NCBI GenBank assembly: GCA_031376425.1
Contig: JANMDR010000195.1
Span: forward strand, 1-48,006
Origin: JANMDR01 sp031376425
GTDB taxonomy: Bacteria > Pseudomonadota > Gammaproteobacteria > Burkholderiales > Usitatibacteraceae
Length of the DNA stretch: 48,006 nt
Direction: 5' to 3'
Part shown: positions 17,340 to 27,030 of the stretch, in pieces
Layout: every line of letters starts with the position of its first letter
Position numbering within the stretch: position 1 is the stretch's first letter
The notes under the pieces: model-generated
Seen by the model: the letters and a program-made list of their open reading frames with translations, nothing else
Databases searched by the model: none
Told to the model about the DNA's origin: nothing
Program-made: the position numbers and the translations under genes

Positions 17340-18245
17340 ATGAGAATTTTCGTCACCCGTTTCTTCGCGCACATATCTGCACTAGCATTTGCTCTCGTAT
17401 TAGCGTCAATGGCAAATTTTGCAAACGCACAAACCGTCACTTTACAAGCCGCCTTAGCAGGGACAAATGAGGTTGCCAACGGTGACCCAGATGGCACTGG
17501 TCGCGCCTTGGTCAATATCAACACCGCCACCGGCGCGGTAAGCTGGAATATCGCCGCATTCAATATTCTGATTCCCATTGCAGCGGCACATATTCATCAG
17601 GCTGCTGCGGGTGTAAACGGCGGCGTGATTTTTGATTTTTCCGCACAGTTGGTAGGTAGTGGCACCATGACACCGGCACTTGCAGCGCAAATTGCCGCAA
17701 ACCCAGCGGGCTTTTACGTCAACGTGCATACTAGCGAACATCCTGGCGGTGCGGTGCGCGGGCAGTTGACTGCAGCAGGCCTAGCATTACCGGTGAACTT
17801 GAGCGTAAACCTTTCTGGTGCCAATGAAGTTTCCAATGGTGACCCAGATGGTACTGGAACTGGCGGCGTAGTCATTGACCCTGTAACAGGTGCAATCTCT
17901 TGGAATTTTGTTACGGCCAATGTGGATACCCCTACCCTTGCGCACATCCATAATGCTGCCGCTGGCGTGAATGGCGCGGTAGTATTTGATTTTGCAGCGC
18001 GCTTGAATGGTTCTGGCGTAATGTCATTAGCGCTTGCAAGTAACATCACCTCTAATCCAGAGAATTTCTATGTCAATATCCATACGGCTGCTCACCCCGG
18101 TGGCGCGGTGCGCGGGCAATTAGTCGCAAGCGGGGGCGATTTTGCCGGTACTAATTCCGTGCCAACGCTTTCAGAATGGGCGCTTATTTTTATGGCACTA
18201 ATGCTCGCGGCAGTTGCCAGCAAACAGCTAAAACGCAAGTTATAA
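17340..18245 (+). CDS. Two-CHRD-domain exported protein with IPTL-CTERM sorting tail
   Basis: A 301-residue protein with a signal peptide to about residue 30 (NFANA). Two homologous CHRD domains follow (about 31-147 and 151-270), each with a LSGANEV/LAGTNEV start, an NGDPDGTG block, AHIHQAA or AHIHNAA, and HPGGAVRGQL at the end. The tail (274-301) is VPTLSEWA, a hydrophobic segment and a basic end, i.e. an IPTL-CTERM signal. This is the type handled by exosortase H-like enzymes and directs surface sorting. No exosortase lies in the window. The ATG at 17340 is chosen over an in-frame TTG at 17325 because GGGGAA sits 8 bases upstream. The two CHRD copies differ, so the duplication is old. Confidence 0.85.
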   Translation: MRIFVTRFFAHISALAFALVLASMANFANAQTVTLQAALAGTNEVANGDPDGTGRALVNINTATGAVSWNIAAFNILIPIAAAHIHQAAAGVNGGVIFDFSAQLVGSGTMTPALAAQIAANPAGFYVNVHTSEHPGGAVRGQLTAAGLALPVNLSVNLSGANEVSNGDPDGTGTGGVVIDPVTGAISWNFVTANVDTPTLAHIHNAAAGVNGAVVFDFAARLNGSGVMSLALASNITSNPENFYVNIHTAAHPGGAVRGQLVASGGDFAGTNSVPTLSEWALIFMALMLAAVASKQLKRKL

Positions 18246-18267
18246 GCTGTCTAAATGTTGCGATGTT

Positions 18268-18304
18268 AAAAGCCTTGCCAGTAACTCTGGCAAGGCTTTT
18301 TTCT
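18268..18304 (+). terminator. Rho-independent terminator after the CHRD gene
   Basis: A 14-base perfect stem (AAAAGCCTTGCCAG, loop TAACT, then CTGGCAAGGCTTTT) with a T-run lies 23 bases after the stop codon. Confidence 0.92.
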
Positions 18305-18641
18305 TAACCAAATTCCGCCACAGTTTCACCAGAGACCAAGCTCTTCTCCACCTAGTCATACAGTGTTATTAGGACGCATTCTATATGATTCACCGCAGGA
18401 GGGAAACTACCTGGGAGAGAGCGCAATTTCGCTTCCGAAGCAAAATCGTAGTGTCGCGATCGAATCTAGGAAGTGTCGCTGTATCAATGCCGGCCCCCCA
18501 ATGCTCGGAAGTTGTTGGGTATGGTAGGTTCTGCGAATTGATCGGTGTTTTTTGAGTGTGTCGTTCCCACCGTCATCAATTTGAAATTATCGGCGCTTAT
18601 CCTCAGCGAGTCTTCATACTCAAAGAGTGCGATACCGCCCA
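18305..18641. other. Non-coding region upstream of the phytase-like lipoprotein gene
   Basis: This stretch of about 340 bases shows no credible gene on either strand. It holds the first copy of a degenerate repeat that recurs after the next gene (see 18360-18402), a small GCTTCcGAAGC inverted repeat near 18430, and two copies of GTGTCGC. I could not place a convincing promoter. Confidence 0.5.
18360..18402 (+). repeat. Degenerate intergenic repeat, copy 1
   Basis: ACAGTGTTATTA is followed after 8 bases by TCTATATGATTCACCGCAGGAG. A second version with the same two blocks lies at 20734-20785, just after the stop of the enclosed gene. The conserved blocks with a variable spacer suggest an interspersed repeat rather than chance. 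Confidence 0.5.
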
Positions 18642-20729
18642 ATGATTACCAATTCCCTTACAGTTACTGCCCATCCTAAAACTCCAGCGCGGCTGCTTTT
18701 GGTGGCGGTTACTGCGCTCATCTCTGCTACGCTGCTCAGCGCCTGTAATGATAAAAATAAGTCCTCGGAACCGCCGATTACGGGCGTGTTTATGGATGCC
18801 GCAGTCGAGGGCATCGATTATGCAAGTGGCGCAACTGTGCGCGGCCAAACCAATGCTAAAGGTGAATTTAGCTGCCAGCCGGGCGATACCGTAACTTTTA
18901 GCGCTGGCGCTGTGGTGTTTGGCGTGGCCGCATGTGCGCCGTTAGTCACACCGCTCACCTTAAGCGCCACAACAAACGTGAAAGATGTGCGGGTTGTTAA
19001 CCGTTTGCTCGCGTTGCAGCTGCTTGATGACGATAGCGATCCAGCGAACGGTATAAAAATTATGCCTGAAGTTAAAACCGCATTGGTTGGTCGTGCATTG
19101 GATTTTAATTTATCAGCAGATGCGTTCAACGCGGCTATGATCGCAGTCTTAAATGTGCTGCCCACAAAGTACAGGACGCGCACAGTAAATAATGAGCGGC
19201 GTACCTTGGCGCAAGAATATTTCGAAAACACGCTTGCATCAAATTTGAATGTGCCGTTTATTGAAACCGTCACGCAAACCAACGGTGTCGGCGCGGTAAG
19301 CGTGAATATCACTCGTTATCAAGTACAAGCCATGAATGGCTTTTACGTTCCCTATGAGGGAACCAACGCGGCGATAAAACGAGAATTTCCGAATGGATTT
19401 TTACCGTCTTACGGCTCGGGTTTGGCATTTAAGGGAGTCGCTACGAATGGCGACTTGGAATTTTATGGATTAACTGATCGTGGCCCCAATGGCGATGGGC
19501 CTAATGTGCCCATTCCCAACAGCACAGGCACTAGCGGCGCAAAAATTTTCCCGTCGCCAAGTTTTAATCCCGCTATCGGCATCATTACCTTGGGGCGAAA
19601 TGGCGCTACGATGATGTCGAGCCAAGCCATAAAAGTTAGTACTGGCGTTAATGCCTCTGGCTTGCCCATTCCAATCGGTACTTTGGGTAATTCAGCCGAG
19701 GTGCCTTTATTTGATGCCATGAAATACGATATTGCAAGCAAAGCCGTTTTTAATCTAAATGGTTTGGATACAGAGGCTATTGCGGTAGATAAAAAGCGCA
19801 ATGTGGTGTGGGTGGCTGGCGAATATGGACCATTTATTTTGAAAATTGACCCAGCAACAGGGTTGGTGGCAGCACGGTTTGCGCCAGACCAAGGGTTACC
19901 CAGTATCTTCGCTAAACGTCGCCCCAATCGTGGTATTGAGGGCATGGCACTTGAACCTACAACTGATAAGCTCCACGCATTTTTGCAGAGTCCGCTCAGC
20001 GATGGTAATGCGTTCTACAGCGTCACCAATAGTAGTCAACGCGTTGAACGTTTTGCGCGGTTTACCCGTTGGATTGAGTTTGATCCAAGCACTGAAAAGA
20101 CCACGCGTATGTTCGCCTACCCCCTCGCTGGCGCTGAATACTTAGATGGACGCACGGGCAACGCTAAGTTAGGCGATATGGTCGCTCTGGGCAATGGTAA
20201 ATTTATCGTTATCGAACAAGGTGCCGGGCCTTCTGGCGTGGTGTTTAATAAACTGATGCTCGTTGAGCTTGGCAACGCAACAGATATTAGTAGTTCAATA
20301 TTTAACCCAACCACATCAGATCTGGAAAAGAGTAGCATGGCTGCCGCAGTTGTAAATAACGTAAATTGGGCCAATGTAATTCCATTGAAAAAAACACTCT
20401 TGCTTGATTTAAATGCCACGGGTTGGCTCGCCGAAAAAGCCGAAGGACTCACGATAGTAGATGCAAACACGTTGGCACTTTCCAACGATAATGACTTCGG
20501 TTTAAAGTCCGTCATGATCGACGCAAATGGTGCCGAAGTTGCGGGCGTTGATGTGACTGCTTGCACTTTTAATGCCGAAGGCGTCATGATCCCAAGCGCT
20601 GCGATCGGCTGTTTGGCGGGCAATACGATTCGTGTTGCCCGCGGTAGCGATACGGAACGTCCAAGCCGTTTGTGGTTATTAAAATTTAGTGCGCCGCTTA
20701 CGAGCTTTAATGTGCCTGCAGGGAACTAG
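18642..20729 (+). CDS. Esterase-like activity of phytase family lipoprotein
   Basis: A 695-residue lipoprotein with signal and lipobox LLSAC (Cys at about residue 35). The region about 45-110 is a small beta domain (GVFMDAAVEG, GATVRGQTNAKGEF) like those in surface adhesins. The main domain (about 230-690) matches the 'esterase-like activity of phytase' beta-propeller family, with FYGLTDRGPNGDGP, GLDTEAIAVD, VWVAGEYGPFI and RRPNRGIEGMAL blocks. Members are predicted phosphodiesterase or phytase-like surface enzymes with few characterised examples. The ATG at 18642 is used; an in-frame GTG at 18627 would add 5 residues. It is not part of an obvious operon, because it lies between two copies of an interspersed repeat. 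Confidence 0.8.
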   Translation: MITNSLTVTAHPKTPARLLLVAVTALISATLLSACNDKNKSSEPPITGVFMDAAVEGIDYASGATVRGQTNAKGEFSCQPGDTVTFSAGAVVFGVAACAPLVTPLTLSATTNVKDVRVVNRLLALQLLDDDSDPANGIKIMPEVKTALVGRALDFNLSADAFNAAMIAVLNVLPTKYRTRTVNNERRTLAQEYFENTLASNLNVPFIETVTQTNGVGAVSVNITRYQVQAMNGFYVPYEGTNAAIKREFPNGFLPSYGSGLAFKGVATNGDLEFYGLTDRGPNGDGPNVPIPNSTGTSGAKIFPSPSFNPAIGIITLGRNGATMMSSQAIKVSTGVNASGLPIPIGTLGNSAEVPLFDAMKYDIASKAVFNLNGLDTEAIAVDKKRNVVWVAGEYGPFILKIDPATGLVAARFAPDQGLPSIFAKRRPNRGIEGMALEPTTDKLHAFLQSPLSDGNAFYSVTNSSQRVERFARFTRWIEFDPSTEKTTRMFAYPLAGAEYLDGRTGNAKLGDMVALGNGKFIVIEQGAGPSGVVFNKLMLVELGNATDISSSIFNPTTSDLEKSSMAAAVVNNVNWANVIPLKKTLLLDLNATGWLAEKAEGLTIVDANTLALSNDNDFGLKSVMIDANGAEVAGVDVTACTFNAEGVMIPSAAIGCLAGNTIRVARGSDTERPSRLWLLKFSAPLTSFNVPAGN

Positions 20730-20733
20730 TCCA

Positions 20734-20785
20734 ACAGTGTTATTAAATTTGTCGACTCCGTCTATGCGATTCACCGCCGCAGGAG
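20734..20785 (+). repeat. Degenerate intergenic repeat, copy 2
   Basis: ACAGTGTTATTA is followed after 15 bases by TCTATGCGATTCACCGCCGC and AGGAG. It is the partner of the copy at 18360-18402, in the same orientation, starting 4 bases after the stop codon of the phytase-like gene. Confidence 0.5.
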
Positions 20786-20822
20786 CAGCTTACGATGAAG
20801 CAATTTCTTATAGCACAGTGGA

Positions 20823-23800
20823 CTAATGAACTGTTTGACCAAACCGCTCTTTTTCCTCATCTCTATCGTTATAGCTAATGCCCTTGGTCATCCAATCAGG
20901 CGCTGCTGCGCCCTTTAAAAAATGATCAAAATATTGATGCATCCGTAGTGAGAAATCCTTTTGATCAGCGCGACGACGGAGGTTGTGGAGTTGACCGTTA
21001 TAGTTAAATAAATACGCTTCTTTCTTGTGACGTCGCAGCGCTAAAAATAGCTCTATACCCTGATACCAAGGTACGGCATCATCCGCGTCATTGTGCAAGA
21101 TAAGTAAGGGTGTTTTTACTTTAGTCACATGAAACACGGGGGAATTCTCCATGTACAACGCAGGTGCTTCCTGCAGGTTTTTACCAATGCGGCTTTGCTG
21201 TTGCTCATATTGAAATTGGCGCGGCATACCGGAACCCCAGCGAATACCAGAATAGGCACTTGTCATATTACCAACCGGCGCACCGGCTTCAGCCGCACGA
21301 AACCGATTCGTTTGCGTGACCATCCAAGCAATTTGATAGCCGCCCCAAGAATGCCCCTGAATGCCTATCGCCTTCTCATCAATAAAACCTTGCGCTACTA
21401 ACTTATCAATAGCAGGCATGACGGCATCCATCGCACTTTGCCCGGGCTTGCCGATGGTGTAGACAATATCAGGCATCAGTACGATATAGCCATTACTTAC
21501 ATAAAGCGCACGATTTAAACCGTTGCTCGGTGCCGGGTTTACAAAATTATGCAGGTCTTGCGAAACCCGCTCGTAGATGTAAACCATCAAAGGATATTTC
21601 TTTTTAGCATCAAAATTTTCCGGTTTGTAGACCGCCGCTTTTAGCGGAACACCTTTTGCGCTCTTGAATGCCATGAGTTCGCCCGTACCCCATGTGTACG
21701 AAGCCATCTGTGAGCCTACATTAGTCACTTTTTCTATATTGGAAAAATTTGCATTGGTCGTATGCAATTCTGGAAACTCGTTAAACTTTGAAGAAGTTGC
21801 CAACAGCACATCCGCATCCAAGGCGCGACCAAGATAGCGATAGCTCTTATCACCGGCCAGCAATTGTTGCAGTGGCGCATTGCCATCGAAGCTAGTTTTA
21901 TAGAATCCGGTTGCCCGCGTATTTTGATTTTCGCCACGCAATACCAATGGCTTTTTAATATCAATGCCGCGCTCTTCATTATCTTCTTCAATTGGCTCAA
22001 TTGGTTGAAGACGTAAACGCAACGAGGCTTTGCGACCAGCACCTTGGGTAAGATTGCGTGCGACACGACCATCCCAAAAAAGCTGCCACACATCATAACG
22101 ATCATAAACCAACACAGATTGGCTATCCGACGTCCAACCTGCCGTGCCATAACTACTAGCTGGCGTGGTGAGATCATGCTCTTCGTTGTGCATCGCCACT
22201 TTTAAAGTGGCGCTCAAATTCTTAACGCTACCATCCTTGGTATCCAGAACGCGCCAGTGTTTATCTTCAAAGAACAGCAATCGCGCCCCGTTAGGTGCCC
22301 ACTGATTCTGCGTGATATTAGCGGCTACTCGCGTTTTTTTCAGCGCCAATTTACGCGCACCCGTCACCGAACTTACGACATAAATATCATTATAAAAACC
22401 ATCATAATCAACTAGTTTACGATAGGCGCGATCATCCATACCCAGTGCTGCTTGACCGTCATCGCTTAAGACAACATTGCGTAAGGTTTCGTCCGCCAAT
22501 TGCGTGTAAGTAGTGGTCGCGAAATCAAAAACACCGCGATAACTCCGGTTCTTTTCTTGGGTAGCACGCACCTTTTGCATAGGCTGCACCACATCATCAT
22601 TCCAGCGCCATAAATCAGCATTCACTTTCTTATCTTCCGTCGGCAAATCCGCTGGCTTGCGCGGCAATTTTGACGGTAATGCAGCAGATACCAATAGCTT
22701 TTTGCCATCGCGGCTAAATACCAGATTACCTTTATCACTAACAACATAACCAACCGGAAAGCCTTTAAATACGGGAGATATCAGCATATTTGCCGCTGAT
22801 GAACCACGTAGCCAATGATATACATTAAACTGCGCTACCCGATCTTTTACGTCTGCCATCACATCATCACGATCGCTCAAAAACACGGCCTGAGATTGCT
22901 CACGATTCCACGCGAATTTAGTATATTTTCCTTTGCCAACCAGCAAGGGCACGGCAGGTGTCACATCTTGCGGTGTGACCACATACATGCCGTTATCGGA
23001 TTCGGCTTTTGACGATACATTAAATAGCAAACTGCGTCCATCGCGGGCAAAGGCTGATTCCAATACGTCTGCAAACTGACGTTCCACACTTGTATTAAGG
23101 TTGCGCAAAACTAATTCTGACCCATACTCTTTTTTAGGTGCATCAGCATCGGCAGGCGTCGTGGCCGCGCGCGCACTTGCCGCCGCACTAGGTCGGGGGG
23201 GGCGCGCTTGGTCAAACTCGTCGGTATCAGGGGCTACTGGTTTTTCTTCGCTAGGAGGAGCATCGGTTCCTGTTTTAGCTATAACTGCTTTAGCCTCCTT
23301 CAAATAAGCCACCCACGCACCGCCCCGCAGCGGCAGCTGGAAGCTCTTTACGTCACTAATACGTAAGGTCTCTACTGGCGTAGTGTTATCAAGTTTTAAA
23401 ATCAACAGCCCGCCTTTAGGCATGTCTGCGGCCTTTTTACGCGCCTTGCGCGCTGCCACCGTATCCGCCTTTGATGCATAGGTACTGGCTACTAAAAACT
23501 GGCTATCACTACTAAAGGCCACGCGAATAGCAAGCGGCACTGGTGGCGCATCGGGGTTTTCTTCATTTGGGGTTGTCACCGGCGGGGGCAATATGCCCAC
23601 CACTTCGCGCCGCTCTTTACCAGTCGCTAGTTCACGCAAAATCAGCTCACCATCGCCATCCTGTGGCTGCACAGAATAAGCTAACCATTTGCCATCACGC
23701 GATAACACTGGGGTGGCAATAGTGCGCCATGCATCAAAATCGTTATGATCGATAGGACGTTTTTTTATGATTGCCGAAACGGCTTTAGGCGATGCAGTAT

Positions 23801-23894
23801 CAGCTGCAGACACCTGCGCATCAGCAAAAGCAGGCGTTACTGAACCAGCAAAAAAAAGTAAAAACGCGACTCGGTGAAGGTAAGGCAAGCGCAT
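20823..23894 (-). CDS. Exported S9-family (prolyl oligopeptidase-like) serine peptidase
   Basis: A 1023-residue protein with a signal peptide (VAFLLFFAGSVTPAFADA), a long N-terminal beta-propeller region and a C-terminal alpha/beta-hydrolase. The nucleophile serine is in GHSWGGY near residue 848, the acid is probably in NDADDAVPW near 936 and the histidine in GQLHNLRRR near 968, so the triad is complete. The size fits the large periplasmic S9 group that degrades peptides. The ATG at 23894 is used; the frame extends 19 residues further but without a better signal. A proline/alanine-rich low-complexity insert lies at roughly residues 215-275 within the propeller. It stands alone and its minus-strand transcript runs toward the convergent phytase-like gene. 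Confidence 0.88.
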   Translation of the reverse strand: MRLPYLHRVAFLLFFAGSVTPAFADAQVSAADTASPKAVSAIIKKRPIDHNDFDAWRTIATPVLSRDGKWLAYSVQPQDGDGELILRELATGKERREVVGILPPPVTTPNEENPDAPPVPLAIRVAFSSDSQFLVASTYASKADTVAARKARKKAADMPKGGLLILKLDNTTPVETLRISDVKSFQLPLRGGAWVAYLKEAKAVIAKTGTDAPPSEEKPVAPDTDEFDQARPPRPSAAASARAATTPADADAPKKEYGSELVLRNLNTSVERQFADVLESAFARDGRSLLFNVSSKAESDNGMYVVTPQDVTPAVPLLVGKGKYTKFAWNREQSQAVFLSDRDDVMADVKDRVAQFNVYHWLRGSSAANMLISPVFKGFPVGYVVSDKGNLVFSRDGKKLLVSAALPSKLPRKPADLPTEDKKVNADLWRWNDDVVQPMQKVRATQEKNRSYRGVFDFATTTYTQLADETLRNVVLSDDGQAALGMDDRAYRKLVDYDGFYNDIYVVSSVTGARKLALKKTRVAANITQNQWAPNGARLLFFEDKHWRVLDTKDGSVKNLSATLKVAMHNEEHDLTTPASSYGTAGWTSDSQSVLVYDRYDVWQLFWDGRVARNLTQGAGRKASLRLRLQPIEPIEEDNEERGIDIKKPLVLRGENQNTRATGFYKTSFDGNAPLQQLLAGDKSYRYLGRALDADVLLATSSKFNEFPELHTTNANFSNIEKVTNVGSQMASYTWGTGELMAFKSAKGVPLKAAVYKPENFDAKKKYPLMVYIYERVSQDLHNFVNPAPSNGLNRALYVSNGYIVLMPDIVYTIGKPGQSAMDAVMPAIDKLVAQGFIDEKAIGIQGHSWGGYQIAWMVTQTNRFRAAEAGAPVGNMTSAYSGIRWGSGMPRQFQYEQQQSRIGKNLQEAPALYMENSPVFHVTKVKTPLLILHNDADDAVPWYQGIELFLALRRHKKEAYLFNYNGQLHNLRRRADQKDFSLRMHQYFDHFLKGAAAPDWMTKGISYNDRDEEKERFGQTVH

Positions 23895-24099
23895 GGCGAT
23901 CTCAATCATTAGGAAAGACAACGCCAATATTTTCACACAAAGCGCGGGCAATCAACCAATGGCCGTAAAACTAAACAATTACAAAAAATACGATGCCAGA
24001 AACAATCTTGTTTTAGTGCCTTTCAACGATTTAAAATTGATAATAGGCATTCGCAGTTATTGCTCAGTAATTTTCTACACTAAAATTCCCTCGACGAAT

Positions 24100-25083
24100 T
24101 CAGCGCTTTTTATCCATTTTCTTCAAGGCCTCCCGAATTTGCGGCAGTGCTGCGGTTGCTGCGGCCTCACCGCGTGCAATACATTTCAAACGATACGCGT
24201 GGCTAATACTGGCGTAATAATCTAGGTCGGGGTGAATAAACACGTCGGCTAGCGCACGCTCGGTAGCGATGAGCGTAGTGCGTCGTTTGTCACGAGTCTT
24301 CCACTCCTCGGGTACTTGCGGTGGCGTGCGTTCAAGATAGGCTGAAACATCTATCGCAATCACTACTTCAGCACCTAAGTCACGCGCAATGCGGCTTGGC
24401 ACCGGTTGTGCTTCATCGCCATCATGATATTCAACACCACGAATGCGCACTGGAGCAAAGCGATCTGGCGATGCGCTGGACGCACGTATAGCAGCAGCAG
24501 TATTGCCTTTGGTAAATACCGCCAAGGCATTGTTATCGCGGCGCGCCGCGACAATGGCTAATTTACGTGGAAAACCATCAATTGGCTTTGCACCTGTCTG
24601 CTCGGCTATATATCGCTCAAGTGCGCCACCATTGCCAACTAAGCCTGAAGTAGAAACGCTGATAAATCGCAGCGGATCAATGTCTAGGGCAATTTTTTCG
24701 ATGTCCGCAGCTTTTACACCGTTTGCATAAAGCGCGCCAATGATAGAACCCACACTGGCACCCACAACCAAATCCGCCTCAATCCCATTGGCTTCTAATA
24801 CTTTTAGCACGCCTACGTGTGCGAAGCCACGCGGCCCACCGGCACCTAACACCAGCGCTACGCGTGGACGCTTTTCGGGGAGGAACGGTACATATTGTGG
24901 TGCATCGGCACCATTATATTCAGCAATACCGCCCGCGCAGCTGCTGAGCAGCAGAACAACTACGCTCAACACAGCGAGCCAAGAAACCCGTAAACGCACT
25001 GAATCATGAAGGGCTGCGGCAGTTAACAAGCGTTGCAAATGCTCGCACAAAACGCCTTCGTGTGCTACCTTCTTTACAATCAT
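24100..25083 (-). CDS. Patatin-like phospholipase lipoprotein
   Basis: A 327-residue protein with a hydrophobic segment ending in the lipobox LLSSC (C49). A patatin domain follows: oxyanion loop GAGGPRG (80-86), nucleophile serine in GASVG (S110) and dyad aspartate in HDGDEAQPVP (D221, where DGG or DGA is more usual). It resembles the RssA/NTE type of bacterial patatin esterases, which cleave lysophospholipids or lipid esters, here probably from the periplasmic face. The ATG at 25083 has GAGG just upstream. It gives a long pre-signal stretch of about 30 residues, so an in-frame GTG at 24999 is a credible alternative. Only 24 bases separate this start from the divergent cyclase start. Confidence 0.82.
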   Translation of the reverse strand: MIVKKVAHEGVLCEHLQRLLTAAALHDSVRLRVSWLAVLSVVVLLLSSCAGGIAEYNGADAPQYVPFLPEKRPRVALVLGAGGPRGFAHVGVLKVLEANGIEADLVVGASVGSIIGALYANGVKAADIEKIALDIDPLRFISVSTSGLVGNGGALERYIAEQTGAKPIDGFPRKLAIVAARRDNNALAVFTKGNTAAAIRASSASPDRFAPVRIRGVEYHDGDEAQPVPSRIARDLGAEVVIAIDVSAYLERTPPQVPEEWKTRDKRRTTLIATERALADVFIHPDLDYYASISHAYRLKCIARGEAAATAALPQIREALKKMDKKR

Positions 25084-25107
25084 GTCACCCTCGTAGAGAA
25101 AACAACA

Positions 25108-27030
25108 ATGGCCATAGCACCTCGCCCGGCATTTTCGCTGAACCCCGCAGCATGGGCAATTTCAACCAAAGTGATCGCCGTAATTCTTGCGGTTTCGTTA
25201 ACGCCGATGTTGCTCACCGCATACTACAATACCAGCAATAGCTTGGACGCTTTGCGCGATATTGAATTGCGCAGTCAGCGACAAATTGCGGACAATATTG
25301 CCGGACGCATTGGCCAAATTTTAACGGATACGCGCCGCACCGTGGCCTATATTGCTGCTGAGCCCATACTAGCGACTGCTCTTGAGCAAAAAAAACCAGT
25401 TGCGTACACATCAGCACTCGCCCGTATGCAGCACTATGTGTCTACAAACCCCGATGTTGATTTAGTGATCATCATGGACAAGGAAGGCACCGCGGTAGTT
25501 TCTACCGAGCCCTCAGCGCTGGGAAAGAATTTTAAATTTCGCGAATACTTTGCTAATTCCGTGCAAGGCCGTCCATCTATGACTGGCATGGTAGTCGGTG
25601 CGGCGCAGGGTAAATCTGGGGTCAATATTTCTAACCCGATTACGAACCGAGAAGGCCTAATTTTGGGCATTGTCATGGTAAGGGTAACGCAAAAATCGAT
25701 CGCGGCTATTGTGGAGGATGAGCGGCCTACCAAAGAGCGTGTTGGTTTTGTAATTGATGGCGATGGCGTGGTGATCTATCACCCCGACCCTGCATTACGC
25801 TATAAAAGCCTAAATAAATTATCTGAAGCAAGCCAAGCAGCGATTGCTGCCGATAAGCGCTTTGGCCTGCCAAAAATTGATAGCTTAGACTTAGACGAGC
25901 TTGGAACAGCGGCTACGAAAGCCAAGGCCGCTGGTCACGTGCGCTATGTGTCCGCGCTAAGTCGCGAGGCTGAAATTGCCGGCTATGCGCCGGTGGGCAT
26001 TAATGATTGGACGGTAATTGCCAGTTCGACTGAATCATATTTCACCGCGCCGATTCAAGCGCAGTTTAAAAAAGTGATTATCACCGTTGGAGTGGTGGGC
26101 GCTGTATTCACGCTTTTGGGATTATTGTTTGCGCGGCTCTTAGTGCAGCCACTTAACTCACTCATAAAAGCAGCACGGGCATTAAGCCGTGGCGATCACG
26201 CCAACGCCCACGCAAAGGTATATTCGCGCGACGAAATGGGGCAACTGGCTGATACCTTTAATTCCATGAGCAGATCCGTTGTTGAACGCGAACGGGAGCG
26301 CGGGATTTTCGGTGCTTTAGTGTCACCCGATGTTCGCGATAAATTGTTATCAGGCGACCTAAAACTAGGGGGGGAACAAATTCGGGTGGCTGCGTTGTTC
26401 TCCGATATTCGGGGGTTTTCAACCATTTCAGAGCGCATGAGCGCACCCGATATCGTGGCGTTTTTAAATGAATATTTAACCGAAATGACTGAAGCCGTGA
26501 AGCCTTGGGGTGGCTACGTTAACAACTTTATTGGCGATGCCATCGTCGTCATTTTTGGTGCGCCTGTGAGTGCGCCGGAAACTGAATATCGCGCCGTCAT
26601 GGCGGCATTAGCCATGCGCGAGCGACTAGATGCACTGAATCAACGGCGCGCCTACATGGGTGAATTTCCCCTTGAAAACGGCATTGGCGTCAGTACCGGC
26701 AATGTCGTGGCAGGGCAAATTGGTGCGTTGGAACGCTGTATTTATACCGTTATCGGTGATGCGGTAAACGTGGCGGCACGGCTTGAGGCCATGACTAAAG
26801 ATGTGGGTCAACATATATTGATTAACCACGCCACCTATGTTGGATTACGCGAGCACCCAGAAATAATCACCACCGCATTGGGCGAGCATAAGGTGAAAGG
26901 GCGTACCGAGCCGGTAGTTGTGCATGCCGTTCATGGCATACAAAGCGAACAGAGCATCAGTACCATTGCTAAAACCATCACTCTCGCAGCACCAGCCACA
27001 GTTGTAGCAGATGCCGCTTTGACCCAGTAA
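25108..27030 (+). CDS. Class III adenylate/guanylate cyclase with Cache sensor and HAMP
   Basis: A 640-residue inner-membrane sensor enzyme: TM1 at about 19-40, a periplasmic dCache-type sensor at about 41-320, TM2 at about 321-345, HAMP to about 396 and a class III cyclase domain at 425-600. Metal aspartates D433 (FSDIRG) and D477 (FIGDA) and the transition-state pair N554/R558 (VNVAAR) are present. The purine-specifying position that is usually Lys before FIGD is Asn (N473), and the second specificity position is Thr (T547, YTVIGD). Some mycobacterial cyclases with Asn at the first site still make cAMP, so activity is plausible but nucleotide choice is open. The ATG at 25108 is used, giving a normal TM start. 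It is next to a GGDEF-EAL gene. Confidence 0.88.
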   Translation: MAIAPRPAFSLNPAAWAISTKVIAVILAVSLTPMLLTAYYNTSNSLDALRDIELRSQRQIADNIAGRIGQILTDTRRTVAYIAAEPILATALEQKKPVAYTSALARMQHYVSTNPDVDLVIIMDKEGTAVVSTEPSALGKNFKFREYFANSVQGRPSMTGMVVGAAQGKSGVNISNPITNREGLILGIVMVRVTQKSIAAIVEDERPTKERVGFVIDGDGVVIYHPDPALRYKSLNKLSEASQAAIAADKRFGLPKIDSLDLDELGTAATKAKAAGHVRYVSALSREAEIAGYAPVGINDWTVIASSTESYFTAPIQAQFKKVIITVGVVGAVFTLLGLLFARLLVQPLNSLIKAARALSRGDHANAHAKVYSRDEMGQLADTFNSMSRSVVERERERGIFGALVSPDVRDKLLSGDLKLGGEQIRVAALFSDIRGFSTISERMSAPDIVAFLNEYLTEMTEAVKPWGGYVNNFIGDAIVVIFGAPVSAPETEYRAVMAALAMRERLDALNQRRAYMGEFPLENGIGVSTGNVVAGQIGALERCIYTVIGDAVNVAARLEAMTKDVGQHILINHATYVGLREHPEIITTALGEHKVKGRTEPVVVHAVHGIQSEQSISTIAKTITLAAPATVVADAALTQ

